A DNA stretch of 64,000 bases from Halobacteriales archaeon QH_7_66_36 (GTDB taxonomy: Archaea > Halobacteriota > Halobacteria > Halobacteriales > Haloarculaceae), in contig PXQV01000010.1 of assembly GCA_003021175.1 (NCBI GenBank), positions 1 through 64,000 on the forward strand. The letters are read 5' to 3'. A model generated the notes under the pieces. It saw nothing but the letters and a program-made list of their open reading frames with translations. It did no database searches and was not told the origin of the DNA. The translations under genes and the position numbers were made by a program. Below are positions 50,017-58,267 of this stretch, one piece after another (position 1 is the first letter of the stretch; each line of letters starts with the position of its first letter).

Positions 50017-51140
50017 CCGACGACCTCCGCCAGCGCGTCGACGACGGTATCACAGTGCTCCTCCTCGGCGACGAGCGGCGGGAGCAGGCGGAGCACCGTC
50101 CGGCCGGCCGGGAGCGCGAGCAGTTGGTGGTTCAACGCGAGCTCGCGCAACAGCCGGTTGGCCCCCCGCTTCACCTCGACGCCGACCATCAGCCCCTCGC
50201 CGCGCACGTCGCGCACGTCGTCGCCGAGCCGGCGTTCCAGCTCCGTGCGGAGATACTGGCCGGTCTCGGCGGCGTGTGCCGCCAGCGACTCGGATTCGAT
50301 GACGTCCAGCGTCGCGCCGGCGGCCGCACAGACGATCGGATTGCCGGAGAACGTGGAGCCGTGGCTCGCCGCGCCCTCGGCCACCCAGTCGCGTACGAGC
50401 GTCGCACCGAGCGGGAGTCCGGACGCGATACCCTTCGCCGACGTGAGCACGTCCGGCACCACGTCGTGGGTCTCGGTGGCCCACATCGAGCCGGTGCGGC
50501 CGAGTCCGGTCTGTATCTCGTCCATCACGAGCGCCGCGCCGTGCTGGGCGGTGTGGACGCGGGCCGTCCGCAGGAACTCCGTCGACGGTGGATTGATACC
50601 GCCCTCCCCTTGGAGCGGTTCGAGGATGACCGCGGCCGTCTCGTCGTCGATGGCGTCGGCCATCGCCTCGCTGTCGCCGTAGGGGACGAACTCCACGCCG
50701 TCGATGAGCGGCTCGTACGGCTTCTTGTACTTGTCCTTCCATGTCGTCGCGAGCGCGCCCATCGTGCGGCCGTGGAAGCCCCGCGTCGTCGCGATGATCT
50801 TCGAGCGACCGGTGGCCGAGCGGGCGAACTTCAGCGCCGCCTCGTTGGCCTCCGTGCCGGAGTTACACAGCCAGACGTTGTCCACGTCGCCCGGCGCGAG
50901 GTCGGCGAGCTGCTCGTACAGCGCCGTCCGCGCCGCGTGCGGGTACGACGCCTGCACGTAGGTCAGGTCCTGCGCCTGCGAGGCCACGGCGTCGACGACG
51001 GCCGGATGCGAGTGGCCGACCGGCACGCAGGCGTAGGAGGCTCCGAAGTCGAGATAGTCGGTGCCGTCGCTCGCGGTGAGATACATCCCGTCGCCGGAAA
51101 CCATCTCGATGGGCTTCTCGGAGAAGACGAACGAGCTCAT
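50013..51140 (-). CDS. argD: ArgW/LysW-glutamate-semialdehyde aminotransferase
   Basis: A 375-residue class III PLP aminotransferase. NSGTEANEAALKFAR (about 102-116) binds PLP phosphate, MDEIQTGLGRTG carries the catalytic Asp and the PLP Lys is in LTSAKGIASGLPLG. It converts the carrier-bound semialdehyde to carrier-bound ornithine (or the lysine analogue). It overlaps both neighbours by 4 nt in the arg operon. Confidence 0.93.
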   Translation of the reverse strand: MSSFVFSEKPIEMVSGDGMYLTASDGTDYLDFGASYACVPVGHSHPAVVDAVASQAQDLTYVQASYPHAARTALYEQLADLAPGDVDNVWLCNSGTEANEAALKFARSATGRSKIIATTRGFHGRTMGALATTWKDKYKKPYEPLIDGVEFVPYGDSEAMADAIDDETAAVILEPLQGEGGINPPSTEFLRTARVHTAQHGAALVMDEIQTGLGRTGSMWATETHDVVPDVLTSAKGIASGLPLGATLVRDWVAEGAASHGSTFSGNPIVCAAAGATLDVIESESLAAHAAETGQYLRTELERRLGDDVRDVRGEGLMVGVEVKRGANRLLRELALNHQLLALPAGRTVLRLLPPLVAEEEHCDTVVDALAEVVG

Positions 51141-51949
51141 GCTATCGCCTCCGGGTGGATGTGGGTGCCGTCGCCGTCGAGCGCGCCGCGGATGGGCCGG
51201 TCGGCGTTCGCGCTCGCGACGACGACACTGTCTGCGCCCGCCTCCAGCGCCTCGGTCGCGGCCATCACCTTGCGGGTCATGAATCCCTCCGCGGCGGCTT
51301 CGAGGTCGTCGTACTCGTCGGGCGTCGCGACCTCGTCGATGCGCGTCTCGGGGTCCTCGGGGTCGGCGTAGACGCCCGCGACGTCCGTCAACACGACGAG
51401 CGTCGCGCCGAGCGCGCCCGCGACGGCCGCGGCCGCGCGGTCGGCGTCCGTGTTGACCGCGACGCCGTCGTCCGCGAGCATCGGCGGGGAGACGACCGGC
51501 GTGTAGCCGTCGGCCAGCAGCGTCGCCAGCAGACTCGCGTCCACGTCGTCGATACTGCCGGAGTGGTCGCCCCGGCGTATCTTCTTCTTCCCGTCCTCGA
51601 CGACCCGGACGGCGGACTTGCGCGCGCCGGTGAGCAGGCCGCCGTCCACGCCCGACAGGCCGACGGCGTCGACGCCGGTGTTCTGTAGACCGGTCACGAG
51701 ATCCGTATTCACGAGGCCCGGAAGCGCCATCTTGAACACGTCCATCGTCGCCTCGTCGGTGAACCGGCCGACGACGCCCGACGGAGTTTCGACGTACTCC
51801 GGTTCCTCCCCCATCGCGTCCAGCGTGTCGTCGACCGCCGTGGAGCCGCCGTGGACGACGACGCAGTCCTCGTCCAGTTCGGCGATGTCTCCCAGCGCCC
51901 CCGCCGGATCGACGGCGCGCGCGCCGCCGATCTTCACGACGACGGTCAC
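51137..51949 (-). CDS. argB: ArgW/LysW-glutamate kinase (acetylglutamate kinase family)
   Basis: A 270-residue amino-acid kinase. VVVKIGGARAVDPAG is the start (GTG), VHGGST is the substrate loop, and VNTDADRAAAAVAGALGATL with VLTDVAGVY binds ATP. It phosphorylates the glutamate attached to the carrier. The GTG start is one nt after the argC stop codon region; the 3' end overlaps argD by 4 nt. Confidence 0.93.
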   Translation of the reverse strand: MTVVVKIGGARAVDPAGALGDIAELDEDCVVVHGGSTAVDDTLDAMGEEPEYVETPSGVVGRFTDEATMDVFKMALPGLVNTDLVTGLQNTGVDAVGLSGVDGGLLTGARKSAVRVVEDGKKKIRRGDHSGSIDDVDASLLATLLADGYTPVVSPPMLADDGVAVNTDADRAAAAVAGALGATLVVLTDVAGVYADPEDPETRIDEVATPDEYDDLEAAAEGFMTRKVMAATEALEAGADSVVVASANADRPIRGALDGDGTHIHPEAIA

Positions 51950-51950
51950 G

Positions 51951-52982
51951 CTAGGGTGCCCCCACCGGATGGAGTCCGGTCGCTTGGAGTCCTGCGGTCT
52001 CTTCGAGACCGAGTGCGATGTTCGCGGCGTGGACCGCCTGCCCGGCCGAGCCTTTCATCATGTTGTCGATGGCCGAGAAGACGACGAGCCGGCGGTTCGC
52101 GGGGTCGAGTTCGAAGCCGACCTCCGCGACGTTGGAGCCGGCGACGGCCTTCGGCTCGGGGTAGCGGTAGACTCCACTGCCACCCGAGGCGAGTCGGACG
52201 AACGGCTCGTCCTCGTAACTCCCGCGGTAGGCCCCCCAGAGGTCGCCCTTCGAGACCGGCTCCTCGGGGAAGACGTGACAGGTCGCGCTCGCGCCGCGGA
52301 TCATATCGACCGCGTGGACGGTGAAGGACACGTCGAGCCCGAGGAACTCAGCTATCTCGGCCTCGTGGCGGTGGCCGGTCGGCGCGTACGGCCGGACGAC
52401 GCCCGACCGCTCGGCGTGCGAGGACGCCTCGCCGCCGCCGGCACCGCCCTCGGAGGAGCCGACCTTCACGTCGATGACCACCTGCTCGTCGCCCGAGAGG
52501 AGGTCAGCCTCGAACAGCGGCAGCAGCCCGAGGATGCTCGCGGTGGCGTTACAGCCACCTGCGGCGATGAGGTCCGCGCCCGGCAGGTTCTCGCGGTTCA
52601 GTTCCGGCAGGGCGTACTCGGCGTCGGCGAGCAGTTCCGGCCGCTCGTGACCGTCGTACCACTCGTCGTAGGCCGCATCGTCGGAGAGCCGGAAGTCCGC
52701 CGAGAGGTCGACGACGGTGTCCGCGGCGTCTCGGAACGTATCGATGTGGCTCATCGTGACGCCGTGTGGCGTCGCGGCGAACAGCACGTCGACCGATTCG
52801 AGGTCGTCCGGCTCCGAGAAGCGAACGTCGAGATGCCGGAGGTTCGGGTGGACGTGCCCGACGGTCTTGTTCGCGTACTCGCGGGAGGTCGCCTGCGCGA
52901 GGTCGAACTCGGGGTGGCCGTCGATCAGCCGGCAGAGTTCACCCCCGGTGAAGCCGGAGGCACCGACGACGCCCGCCTTCAT
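51951..52982 (-). CDS. argC: ArgW/LysW-glutamyl-phosphate reductase
   Basis: A 343-residue NADPH-dependent semialdehyde dehydrogenase. The nucleotide site is VVGASGFTGGELCRLI, the catalytic Cys is in AAGGCNATASILGLLP, and GGAGGGEASSHAERSG and GHRHEAEI are conserved active-site segments. Product: the carrier-bound semialdehyde used by ArgD. The ATG overlaps the argX stop by 4 nt. Confidence 0.94.
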   Translation of the reverse strand: MKAGVVGASGFTGGELCRLIDGHPEFDLAQATSREYANKTVGHVHPNLRHLDVRFSEPDDLESVDVLFAATPHGVTMSHIDTFRDAADTVVDLSADFRLSDDAAYDEWYDGHERPELLADAEYALPELNRENLPGADLIAAGGCNATASILGLLPLFEADLLSGDEQVVIDVKVGSSEGGAGGGEASSHAERSGVVRPYAPTGHRHEAEIAEFLGLDVSFTVHAVDMIRGASATCHVFPEEPVSKGDLWGAYRGSYEDEPFVRLASGGSGVYRYPEPKAVAGSNVAEVGFELDPANRRLVVFSAIDNMMKGSAGQAVHAANIALGLEETAGLQATGLHPVGAP

Positions 52983-53848
52983 ACGGTCGCCTCCTCCACG
53001 CCTGCGCGGGCCCGCTCCTCCAGCCAGTCGACGACGGCGCTCGGCACGTCGACCTCGGCCACCTCGTCGAGCGCCTTGAACTCGACCGTGTGGTTCACCT
53101 CGTGAACGGTGTAGGCATCGCCGGTTTCCATCAGGTCGACCCCGAGGAGGCCGCCGCCGACGGCATCGGAGGCGCGCGCCACGAGGTCACGCATCTCGTC
53201 GTCGAGGTCGATGCGCTCCGTCTCGGCACCCTGCGCGGCGTTCGTGAGCCAGTGGTCCGACGAGCGGGCCATCGCGCCGACGGGTTCACCGTCGACGGCC
53301 ACGACGCGGATGTCGCGGCCGGGCTTCTCGACGAACTCCTGCACGTAGAACACCTTGTGCTCGTAGTGGCCGAGCGTCTCCTTGTGTTCGAGGATGGCCT
53401 CGGCGGCGTTCCGGGAGTCCACCTTCGCCATCAGCCGCCCCCACGAGCCGACGATGGGTTTCAGGACGCACGGGTAGCCGAACGACTCGATGGCCTCCAA
53501 GGCGGCTTCCTTGGTGAACGCCACCTCCGTCGCGGGCGTGGGGATGCCCGCGTCCGCGAGGACGAGACTGTTGTGCGCCTTGTCGGCGCAGACCTCCGCA
53601 GTCTCCGGATGGTTCACCACCGGCACGCCGTACTGGTCGACGAACCGGGTGACGTACCGCGACCGCGAGGTCGCCAGACACCGGTCGAGCACGAGATCAC
53701 ACTCGCCGATACCGCCCGGCGGATCCGCCAGTCCGAACCGCTGTTTTCGGACGTCGATCTTGACGACATCGTGGCCGCGCTCGCGCAGCTCCGAGAGCAG
53801 GAGCTTCTCGTCCCGGCGGATGCGCGAGTACAGCATTCCGATCTGCAT
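52979..53848 (-). CDS. argX: Glutamate-ArgW (LysX-type) ligase
   Basis: A 289-residue ATP-grasp ligase of the RimK/LysX family. It joins glutamate (or aminoadipate) through its amino group to the C-terminal Glu of ArgW/LysW. GVPVVNHPETAEVCADKAHN, PCVLKPIVGSWGRLMAKVDS and HEVNHTVEFKA are ATP-grasp signatures. In Thermococcus/Sulfolobus terms the motif GS-x-G-R favours one substrate, but I cannot separate glutamate from aminoadipate by eye; the operon context favours arginine synthesis. Confidence 0.92.
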   Translation of the reverse strand: MQIGMLYSRIRRDEKLLLSELRERGHDVVKIDVRKQRFGLADPPGGIGECDLVLDRCLATSRSRYVTRFVDQYGVPVVNHPETAEVCADKAHNSLVLADAGIPTPATEVAFTKEAALEAIESFGYPCVLKPIVGSWGRLMAKVDSRNAAEAILEHKETLGHYEHKVFYVQEFVEKPGRDIRVVAVDGEPVGAMARSSDHWLTNAAQGAETERIDLDDEMRDLVARASDAVGGGLLGVDLMETGDAYTVHEVNHTVEFKALDEVAEVDVPSAVVDWLEERARAGVEEATV

Positions 53849-53867
53849 CGGTCTACGCCTCGGGGGC

Positions 53868-54032
53868 TTACTCGCCCCAGTCCTCCTCTAGTTCGGGCGC
53901 GGAGTCCAGTTCGACGGGGTCGGTCCCGAGGACTTCCAGCTCCGCACCGCAGGTCGCACAGTCGACGATCTCTCCCACTTCAAGATTGTCGTGCAGGGTC
54001 ACGTCCGCCCCGCACTCGATGCACTCTGTCAT
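53868..54032 (-). CDS. lysW: Amino-group carrier protein ArgW/LysW
   Basis: A 54-residue carrier. Two Cys-x-x-Cys pairs, CIECGADV and CATCGAEL, bind zinc, and the acidic tail ends EEDWGE, whose last Glu accepts the substrate amino group. It protects and carries glutamate-to-ornithine intermediates. It is the first gene of the operon. CTTAAGGG at about 54055-54062 lies about 26 nt before the ATG, suggesting a nearly leaderless operon transcript. Confidence 0.95.
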   Translation of the reverse strand: MTECIECGADVTLHDNLEVGEIVDCATCGAELEVLGTDPVELDSAPELEEDWGE

Positions 54033-54129
54033 CAGTACACTCTCTACGCTTCACACCCTTAAGCGCATCGAACCTATCAAACGAATTTAATACTCTATAG
54101 CCGTTGCTGACGACGAAAGCAGACTTCCG

Positions 54130-54540
54130 AGGTCGTTTCCCAATTCTGGTATCAGGATTGTGTTATGTGTCCCCGGAGAGGGACGGCGGTCGTGGCCACG
54201 GCGACCGCGGAGCCGCCGACTCAGCAAAATGCAAGGTGGAGCCCTCGGCCTCAAGGAGCGAGCAAAGCGAGCGAGTAGGCCGGGGAGGAAACCGACATGG
54301 CGGGAGACAACAATTAAATTGGACCCGTCCGTGCTGCCGGATAGTGCTGCGCTGGCACAAGCCCGGTGCAGTACGGGCCGCAGTAGCCCGGCCCCCGATG
54401 GTGGGTCCGTCGATCCCGAAGGGCGTCCGATAGGCGGGGCGCACAAGACGTCCCGTCGCGCCAACTGACGGTGAGGACCACATCAAAGCCCCACCCTCAA
54501 CGAGCGAGGTCGGCAGACCGAGCGAAGTAGGATTGGGTCG
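54130..54540. mobile_element. Possible remnant of an IS200/IS605-type (tnpB) right end
   Basis: A 500-nt gap (54033-54541) between argW and argH. From about 54155 it has a GC-rich, hairpin-prone character, a block reading CCTCGGCCTCAAGGAGCGAG with an AGCGAAGCG-like spacer, and an ending GCCCCACCCTCAACGAGCG...GAGCGAAGTAGGATTGGG. Sequences of this kind occur at the right ends of haloarchaeal tnpB elements, as I remember them. No tnpB domain can be translated (no RuvC DED motif), so it is at best a worn-out end. An alternative is a structured RNA downstream of the AATTAAAT box at 54312-54319. Confidence 0.3.
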
Positions 54541-54541
54541 G

Positions 54542-55999
54542 TTACACATAGCCGTCCACCTCCGTCGCGAGTCTGACCTCGGCGTCGGCCAGCGCCTGCC
54601 GACGCGCGTCCAGCGCCGTCTCCGCCTCGGCGGCGTCACCGGCCGCACGGTCGAGGGCCGCCTCGACCGCTTCGGGCGCTGGCCCGCCGTGTGAGTCACG
54701 CGACGCGACGCTCTCGGCGGGGTCGAGGGCCGCCGCCAGCGCGTCCCTCTCGACGTGGGTGTCGAGCGACTCGTCCAGCGTCTCGGCGGCGGCCGCCTCG
54801 ATGGCCGCGAGCAGGTCCGCTGTCTCACTCTCTTCGGCCGCGCGGGCCACTATCTCGTGGGCCGTCCGGAACGGGAGGCCGCCGGCCGCGAGCAGGTCCG
54901 CGACGCCCGTCGCCGTCGAGAACCCCTCGCCGGCGGCCGCGGCCAGCGCGTCGGCGTTCCAGTCGGCCGTCGCCACCGCGCCTGCAGCCACCTCGGTCGC
55001 GTCCGTCACCGCGTCCACGGCGTCGAAGGCGTGGTCGTGCGCGCGCTGGAGGTCGCGGTTGTACGCGCGGGGGAGCCCCTTCAGCGTCGTCAGAAGCCCG
55101 TTCAGCCCCGCGGCCGTGTCGCCGGCGCTCGCGCGCACCAGCTCCAGCGTGTCCGGGTTCTTCTTCTGGGGCATGATCGACGAGGTGGAGGCGTAGTCGT
55201 CGTCGAGGTCGACGTATCCCTTATTCGCGAACAGTATCAGGTCCTCGGCGAGGCCGGACAGTGTCGTCGCCAGCGTCGCCGTCGCGGCGGTCGTCTCCGT
55301 CAGGAAGTCCCGCGCCGAGGCCGCGTCCATCGCGTTCTCGATCACGCTCTCGAAGCCGAGCAGCGCCGCGGTCCGCTCCCGGTCGACGTCGAAGGTCGTT
55401 CCCGCGAACGCGGCCGCGCCGAGCGGCGAGCGGTTCGTCCGGTCGAACGCCGCGAACAGCCGCTCCGTGTCGCGGGCCAGCGCCGACTCGTACGACAGCA
55501 GATAGTGGGCGACCGTCGTCGGCTGTGCCGGCTGGAGATGGGTGAAGCCGGGCATCACCGTGTCGACGTGTGTCTCGGCCACCTCGGCCAGCACCTCGCG
55601 AAACGCCAGCACCGCCTCGGCGAGTTCGACGATGTCCGCGCGCAGTCGGTGACGCAGACAGGTCGCCACCTCGTCGTTGCGCGAGCGGGCCGTGTGCATC
55701 TTCCCACCCACGTCGCCGATGCGGTCGATGACCGCCGTCTCGATGGCGGCGTGGACGTCCTCGCCGTCCGGCAGCGCCGCGTGACCGGCTTCCTCGACAC
55801 CTTTCAGCGCGGCGAGTATCTCACCGGCTTCCGACTCGTTGATGATCCCCTGTTCGGCGAGCATCACGACGTGCGCGCGGTCCACCTGTATGTCGGCACG
55901 GAAGATGCGCTCGTCCGCGGCCAGCGACGAGAGGAACCCGCGGGCGGGGCCGCCGCTGAACCGCTCGCGACGCACCACGTCGTCGGGTTCCTCGCTCAT
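54542..55999 (-). CDS. argH: Argininosuccinate lyase
   Basis: A 485-residue member of the fumarase/aspartase superfamily. It splits argininosuccinate into arginine and fumarate. The signature SSIMPQKKNPD (about 272-282), the catalytic HTARSRNDEVAT and TFTHLQPAQPTT-type (here GFTHLQPAQPTTVAH) segments are intact. It follows argG with one base between stop and start, so the two form an operon, separate from the argW operon by about 500 nt. Confidence 0.95.
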   Translation of the reverse strand: MSEEPDDVVRRERFSGGPARGFLSSLAADERIFRADIQVDRAHVVMLAEQGIINESEAGEILAALKGVEEAGHAALPDGEDVHAAIETAVIDRIGDVGGKMHTARSRNDEVATCLRHRLRADIVELAEAVLAFREVLAEVAETHVDTVMPGFTHLQPAQPTTVAHYLLSYESALARDTERLFAAFDRTNRSPLGAAAFAGTTFDVDRERTAALLGFESVIENAMDAASARDFLTETTAATATLATTLSGLAEDLILFANKGYVDLDDDYASTSSIMPQKKNPDTLELVRASAGDTAAGLNGLLTTLKGLPRAYNRDLQRAHDHAFDAVDAVTDATEVAAGAVATADWNADALAAAAGEGFSTATGVADLLAAGGLPFRTAHEIVARAAEESETADLLAAIEAAAAETLDESLDTHVERDALAAALDPAESVASRDSHGGPAPEAVEAALDRAAGDAAEAETALDARRQALADAEVRLATEVDGYV

Positions 56000-56000
56000 C

Positions 56001-57323
56001 TCAGTGCTCCTCCCACTCGTCGGCGGTTTCGTCGATGTCTGTCCCGGAGAGCGGTGACTCCTCGCCCAGCGTCGGCCGCTCGGAGGCGTCGTCCGCGGCG
56101 GCCCCGCCGTCGGTCGCCGTCACGCCCTCGGACTGCTTCGCGGCCTCGATGGTGCGGTTCGCGAGCCGCTCCTGGAAGCCGTGGTACTTCGCGACGCCGG
56201 TGGCGTCCGCCTGCTCGATGCCGCCGGACACGTCCTCCGTATTGAACGAGGCGGCCGCCGCCGAGTAGACGGCGTACGGCGACTCGCGGCCGACGACGCG
56301 CGCCTGTCCACCCTCGAAGCGGACGGTGACGGTGCCCGTCACGCGCTCGTTCGTCTCCGCGATGAACGCGTCGAGTGCCCCCATCAGCGGCCCGTCGACG
56401 AGCCCCTGATACCCCTTCTCCGCCCACTCGTCGTCGACCGTCGTCTTGAACGACCGCTCCTCCTTCGTCAGGACGAGGTCCTCCAGCCCGGCGTGGGCAT
56501 CGAGCAGCGTCGTCGCGGCCGGATGCTCGTAGTTCTCGCGCACCTTCAGGCCGAGCATGCGGTCTTCCATCGCGTCCGTGCGACCGACGCCGTACGAGCC
56601 GGCGAGGTCGTTCAGCGTCTCGATGAGTTCGACCGGCTCCAGTGCCTCGCCGTTCAGCGCGACGGGATACCCCTGTTCGAACTCGATGGTGATCTCCTCC
56701 GTCTCGGCGCCGGGCGCGTCGGTCCACTCGTAGATTTCCTCGCCGGGGACGTGGCTCGGCTCCTCCAGTTCCTTCCCCTCGACGGAGCGCGACCAGAGAT
56801 TCGTGTCGATGGAGTAGTCGCCGCCGCTCCCGCCCTCGACCGGGAGGTCACGCTCGGCGGCGTACTCCTTCTCCCACTCGCGGGTGAGCCCGAGTTCGCG
56901 GACCGGCGCGATGACCTCCAGATCGGAGTCGCGCCACACCGCCTCGAAGCGGAGCTGGTCGTTCCCCTTCCCGGTACAGCCGTGGGCGATGCCCGTACAG
57001 CCCTCCTCCTCAGCGACGCTCAGGATGGCCGAGGCGATGACCGGGCGGGCGAGCGCAGTGCCGAGCGGATACCCCTGATAGGTGGCGTTCGCGCGGACGG
57101 CGTCCAGCGCCAGCGACGCGAACTCCGCCTTCGCGTCGACGACGTGGATGTCCAGCCCGAGCGCGTCGGCCGTCTCCTGTGCCTCGGTGAACTCGTCGGC
57201 CGGCTGGCCGACGTCGACCGTCACCGCGACCACCTCGTCGTAGCCGTACTCCTCTTTCAGCAGCGGTACGCAAACCGTCGTATCGAGCCCGCCAGAGAAG
57301 GCGAGCGCGACCTTGTCCGTCAT
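56001..57323 (-). CDS. argG: Argininosuccinate synthase
   Basis: A 440-residue enzyme that joins citrulline and aspartate with ATP. The P-loop-like ALAFSGGLDTTVCVPLL starts the N-type ATP pyrophosphatase domain, followed by GCTGKGNDQLRFE and YSIDTNLWSRS. The last 45 residues are an acidic, Ala/Asp-rich haloarchaeal tail. The nearest good promoter is about 200 nt upstream, so unlike most genes here it should have a long leader, which contains a small upstream ORF. Confidence 0.95.
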   Translation of the reverse strand: MTDKVALAFSGGLDTTVCVPLLKEEYGYDEVVAVTVDVGQPADEFTEAQETADALGLDIHVVDAKAEFASLALDAVRANATYQGYPLGTALARPVIASAILSVAEEEGCTGIAHGCTGKGNDQLRFEAVWRDSDLEVIAPVRELGLTREWEKEYAAERDLPVEGGSGGDYSIDTNLWSRSVEGKELEEPSHVPGEEIYEWTDAPGAETEEITIEFEQGYPVALNGEALEPVELIETLNDLAGSYGVGRTDAMEDRMLGLKVRENYEHPAATTLLDAHAGLEDLVLTKEERSFKTTVDDEWAEKGYQGLVDGPLMGALDAFIAETNERVTGTVTVRFEGGQARVVGRESPYAVYSAAAASFNTEDVSGGIEQADATGVAKYHGFQERLANRTIEAAKQSEGVTATDGGAAADDASERPTLGEESPLSGTDIDETADEWEEH

Positions 57324-57412
57324 GTGTTGTGTGTGGTGTCGTCACCGCCGAACCGGGCGGTGTGTCGTTCGAAGCGTCGCGACCGTCGTGAAGGAGAATT
57401 GTGATTACGGGC

Positions 57413-57496
57413 TCAAAGGCCCGGTCGCGGTCGCGGGGAGACGGCGAGGGCACCGCTGTGCGCCGGCGAACGGCGGACCCTGACGGTGCTCATCAT
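57413..57496 (-). CDS. Possible leaderless upstream ORF of argG (27 codons)
   Basis: On the minus strand ATGATGAGC starts at 57496, about 28 nt after GGTTTTAATA (57521-57530), where leaderless translation would begin. It encodes MMSTVRVRRSPAHSGALAV followed by SPRPRPGL, with five Arg codons, and stops at 57413-57415. The stop sits in the loop of a CGGGC-CTTTGA-GCCCG hairpin. The argG ATG is 90 nt further. It could regulate argG by arginine-dependent translation, but Arg codons are common in all frames of such GC-rich DNA. Confidence 0.35.
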   Translation of the reverse strand: MMSTVRVRRSPAHSGALAVSPRPRPGL

Positions 57497-57518
57497 GTAC
57501 CTGTACGGTTCGAAGCCA

Positions 57519-57530
57519 CGTATTAAAACC
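57519..57530 (-). promoter_or_regulatory. argGH promoter TATA box
   Basis: GGTTTTAATACG on the minus strand is the only strong AT-rich box upstream of argG, placing the transcription start near 57498. The mRNA leader would be about 175 nt. No better box lies within 40 nt of the argG ATG. Confidence 0.5.
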
Positions 57531-57587
57531 TTCCGAGACGCCGGGAACGGCCACATCAGTTAACAGGGGGCCGACCCACGCCCGGAC

Positions 57588-57755
57588 ATGGTAGACGCCG
57601 ACAGCGTACTGAAGATCGTCCTCCTGCTCGTGCTCGTCTGGATCGGACTGGAACTCCTGGACTTCGCGGTCGATCTCCTGCTTGCGCCCATCGACTCGGT
57701 GATCGGGCTGTTGGTGGTCGTGCTCATCGTGCTGTTCCTCCTCGACAGGATTTAA
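57588..57755 (+). CDS. Small two-helix membrane protein, unknown function
   Basis: A 55-residue, strongly hydrophobic protein: MVDADSVLKIVLLLVLVWIG followed by LELLDFAVDLLLAPIDSVIG and a final LLVVVLIVLFLLDRI. Two helices are likely. Short haloarchaeal proteins of this type (similar to DUF7554) are common but uncharacterised. CAGTTAACAG lies about 26 nt before the ATG, fitting a leaderless start. Confidence 0.65.
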   Translation: MVDADSVLKIVLLLVLVWIGLELLDFAVDLLLAPIDSVIGLLVVVLIVLFLLDRI

Positions 57756-57778
57756 CCGCGCGCGACCGACCCTCGACC

Positions 57779-58264
57779 GTGTACAGCGTCAACGTGCCAG
57801 TGCCGGGCGAGGCGGTCCGGCTGGCGCGGGGACTCGCCGCGGAGTGTCTCACCGCGACGCCCAGACGCGGCCACAGCCTCGTCGCCAAGCGCCTGCCGGA
57901 CGAGCGGTTCGCGGCGATGGCCCGACAGACCCGGGCGACGCTGACGGGGACGGAGCCGTTCGACGCTCGCATCACCGGCGTCGACCTGTTCCGCGACCCG
58001 CCGACCGGCACCGCTCCGGTCGCGTATCTCGTCGTCGAGTCACCGGAACTCGTTCGGATCCACCGCCGGCTGTGCGAGACGTTCGACCCCGTGCCGGGCT
58101 TCGAGGGCGACGAGTACGACCCCCACGTCACGATTGCTCGCGGCGGCGACGCCGCCGACCTGCTGGGTCGGGACATCGAGTCCTACGAGTGGACGGTCGA
58201 ACGACTGGCGCTGTGGCACCCCGGCGACGAGCAGACGGTCGAGTCGATTTCGCTGCCCGCCTGA
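57779..58264 (+). CDS. 2'-5' RNA ligase/cyclic phosphodiesterase-fold protein
   Basis: A 161-residue 2H phosphoesterase-superfamily protein (GTG start, YSVNVPVPGEAVRLARGL). The second catalytic motif DPHVTIARGG is intact (His-x-Thr). The first reads RGHSLVAKRL, with the His but not the usual Thr two residues on, so activity is uncertain. Members act on 2',3'-cyclic or 2'-5' linked RNA ends. It lies 24 nt after the small membrane protein gene. Confidence 0.75.
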   Translation: MYSVNVPVPGEAVRLARGLAAECLTATPRRGHSLVAKRLPDERFAAMARQTRATLTGTEPFDARITGVDLFRDPPTGTAPVAYLVVESPELVRIHRRLCETFDPVPGFEGDEYDPHVTIARGGDAADLLGRDIESYEWTVERLALWHPGDEQTVESISLPA

Positions 58265-58267
58265 GCG

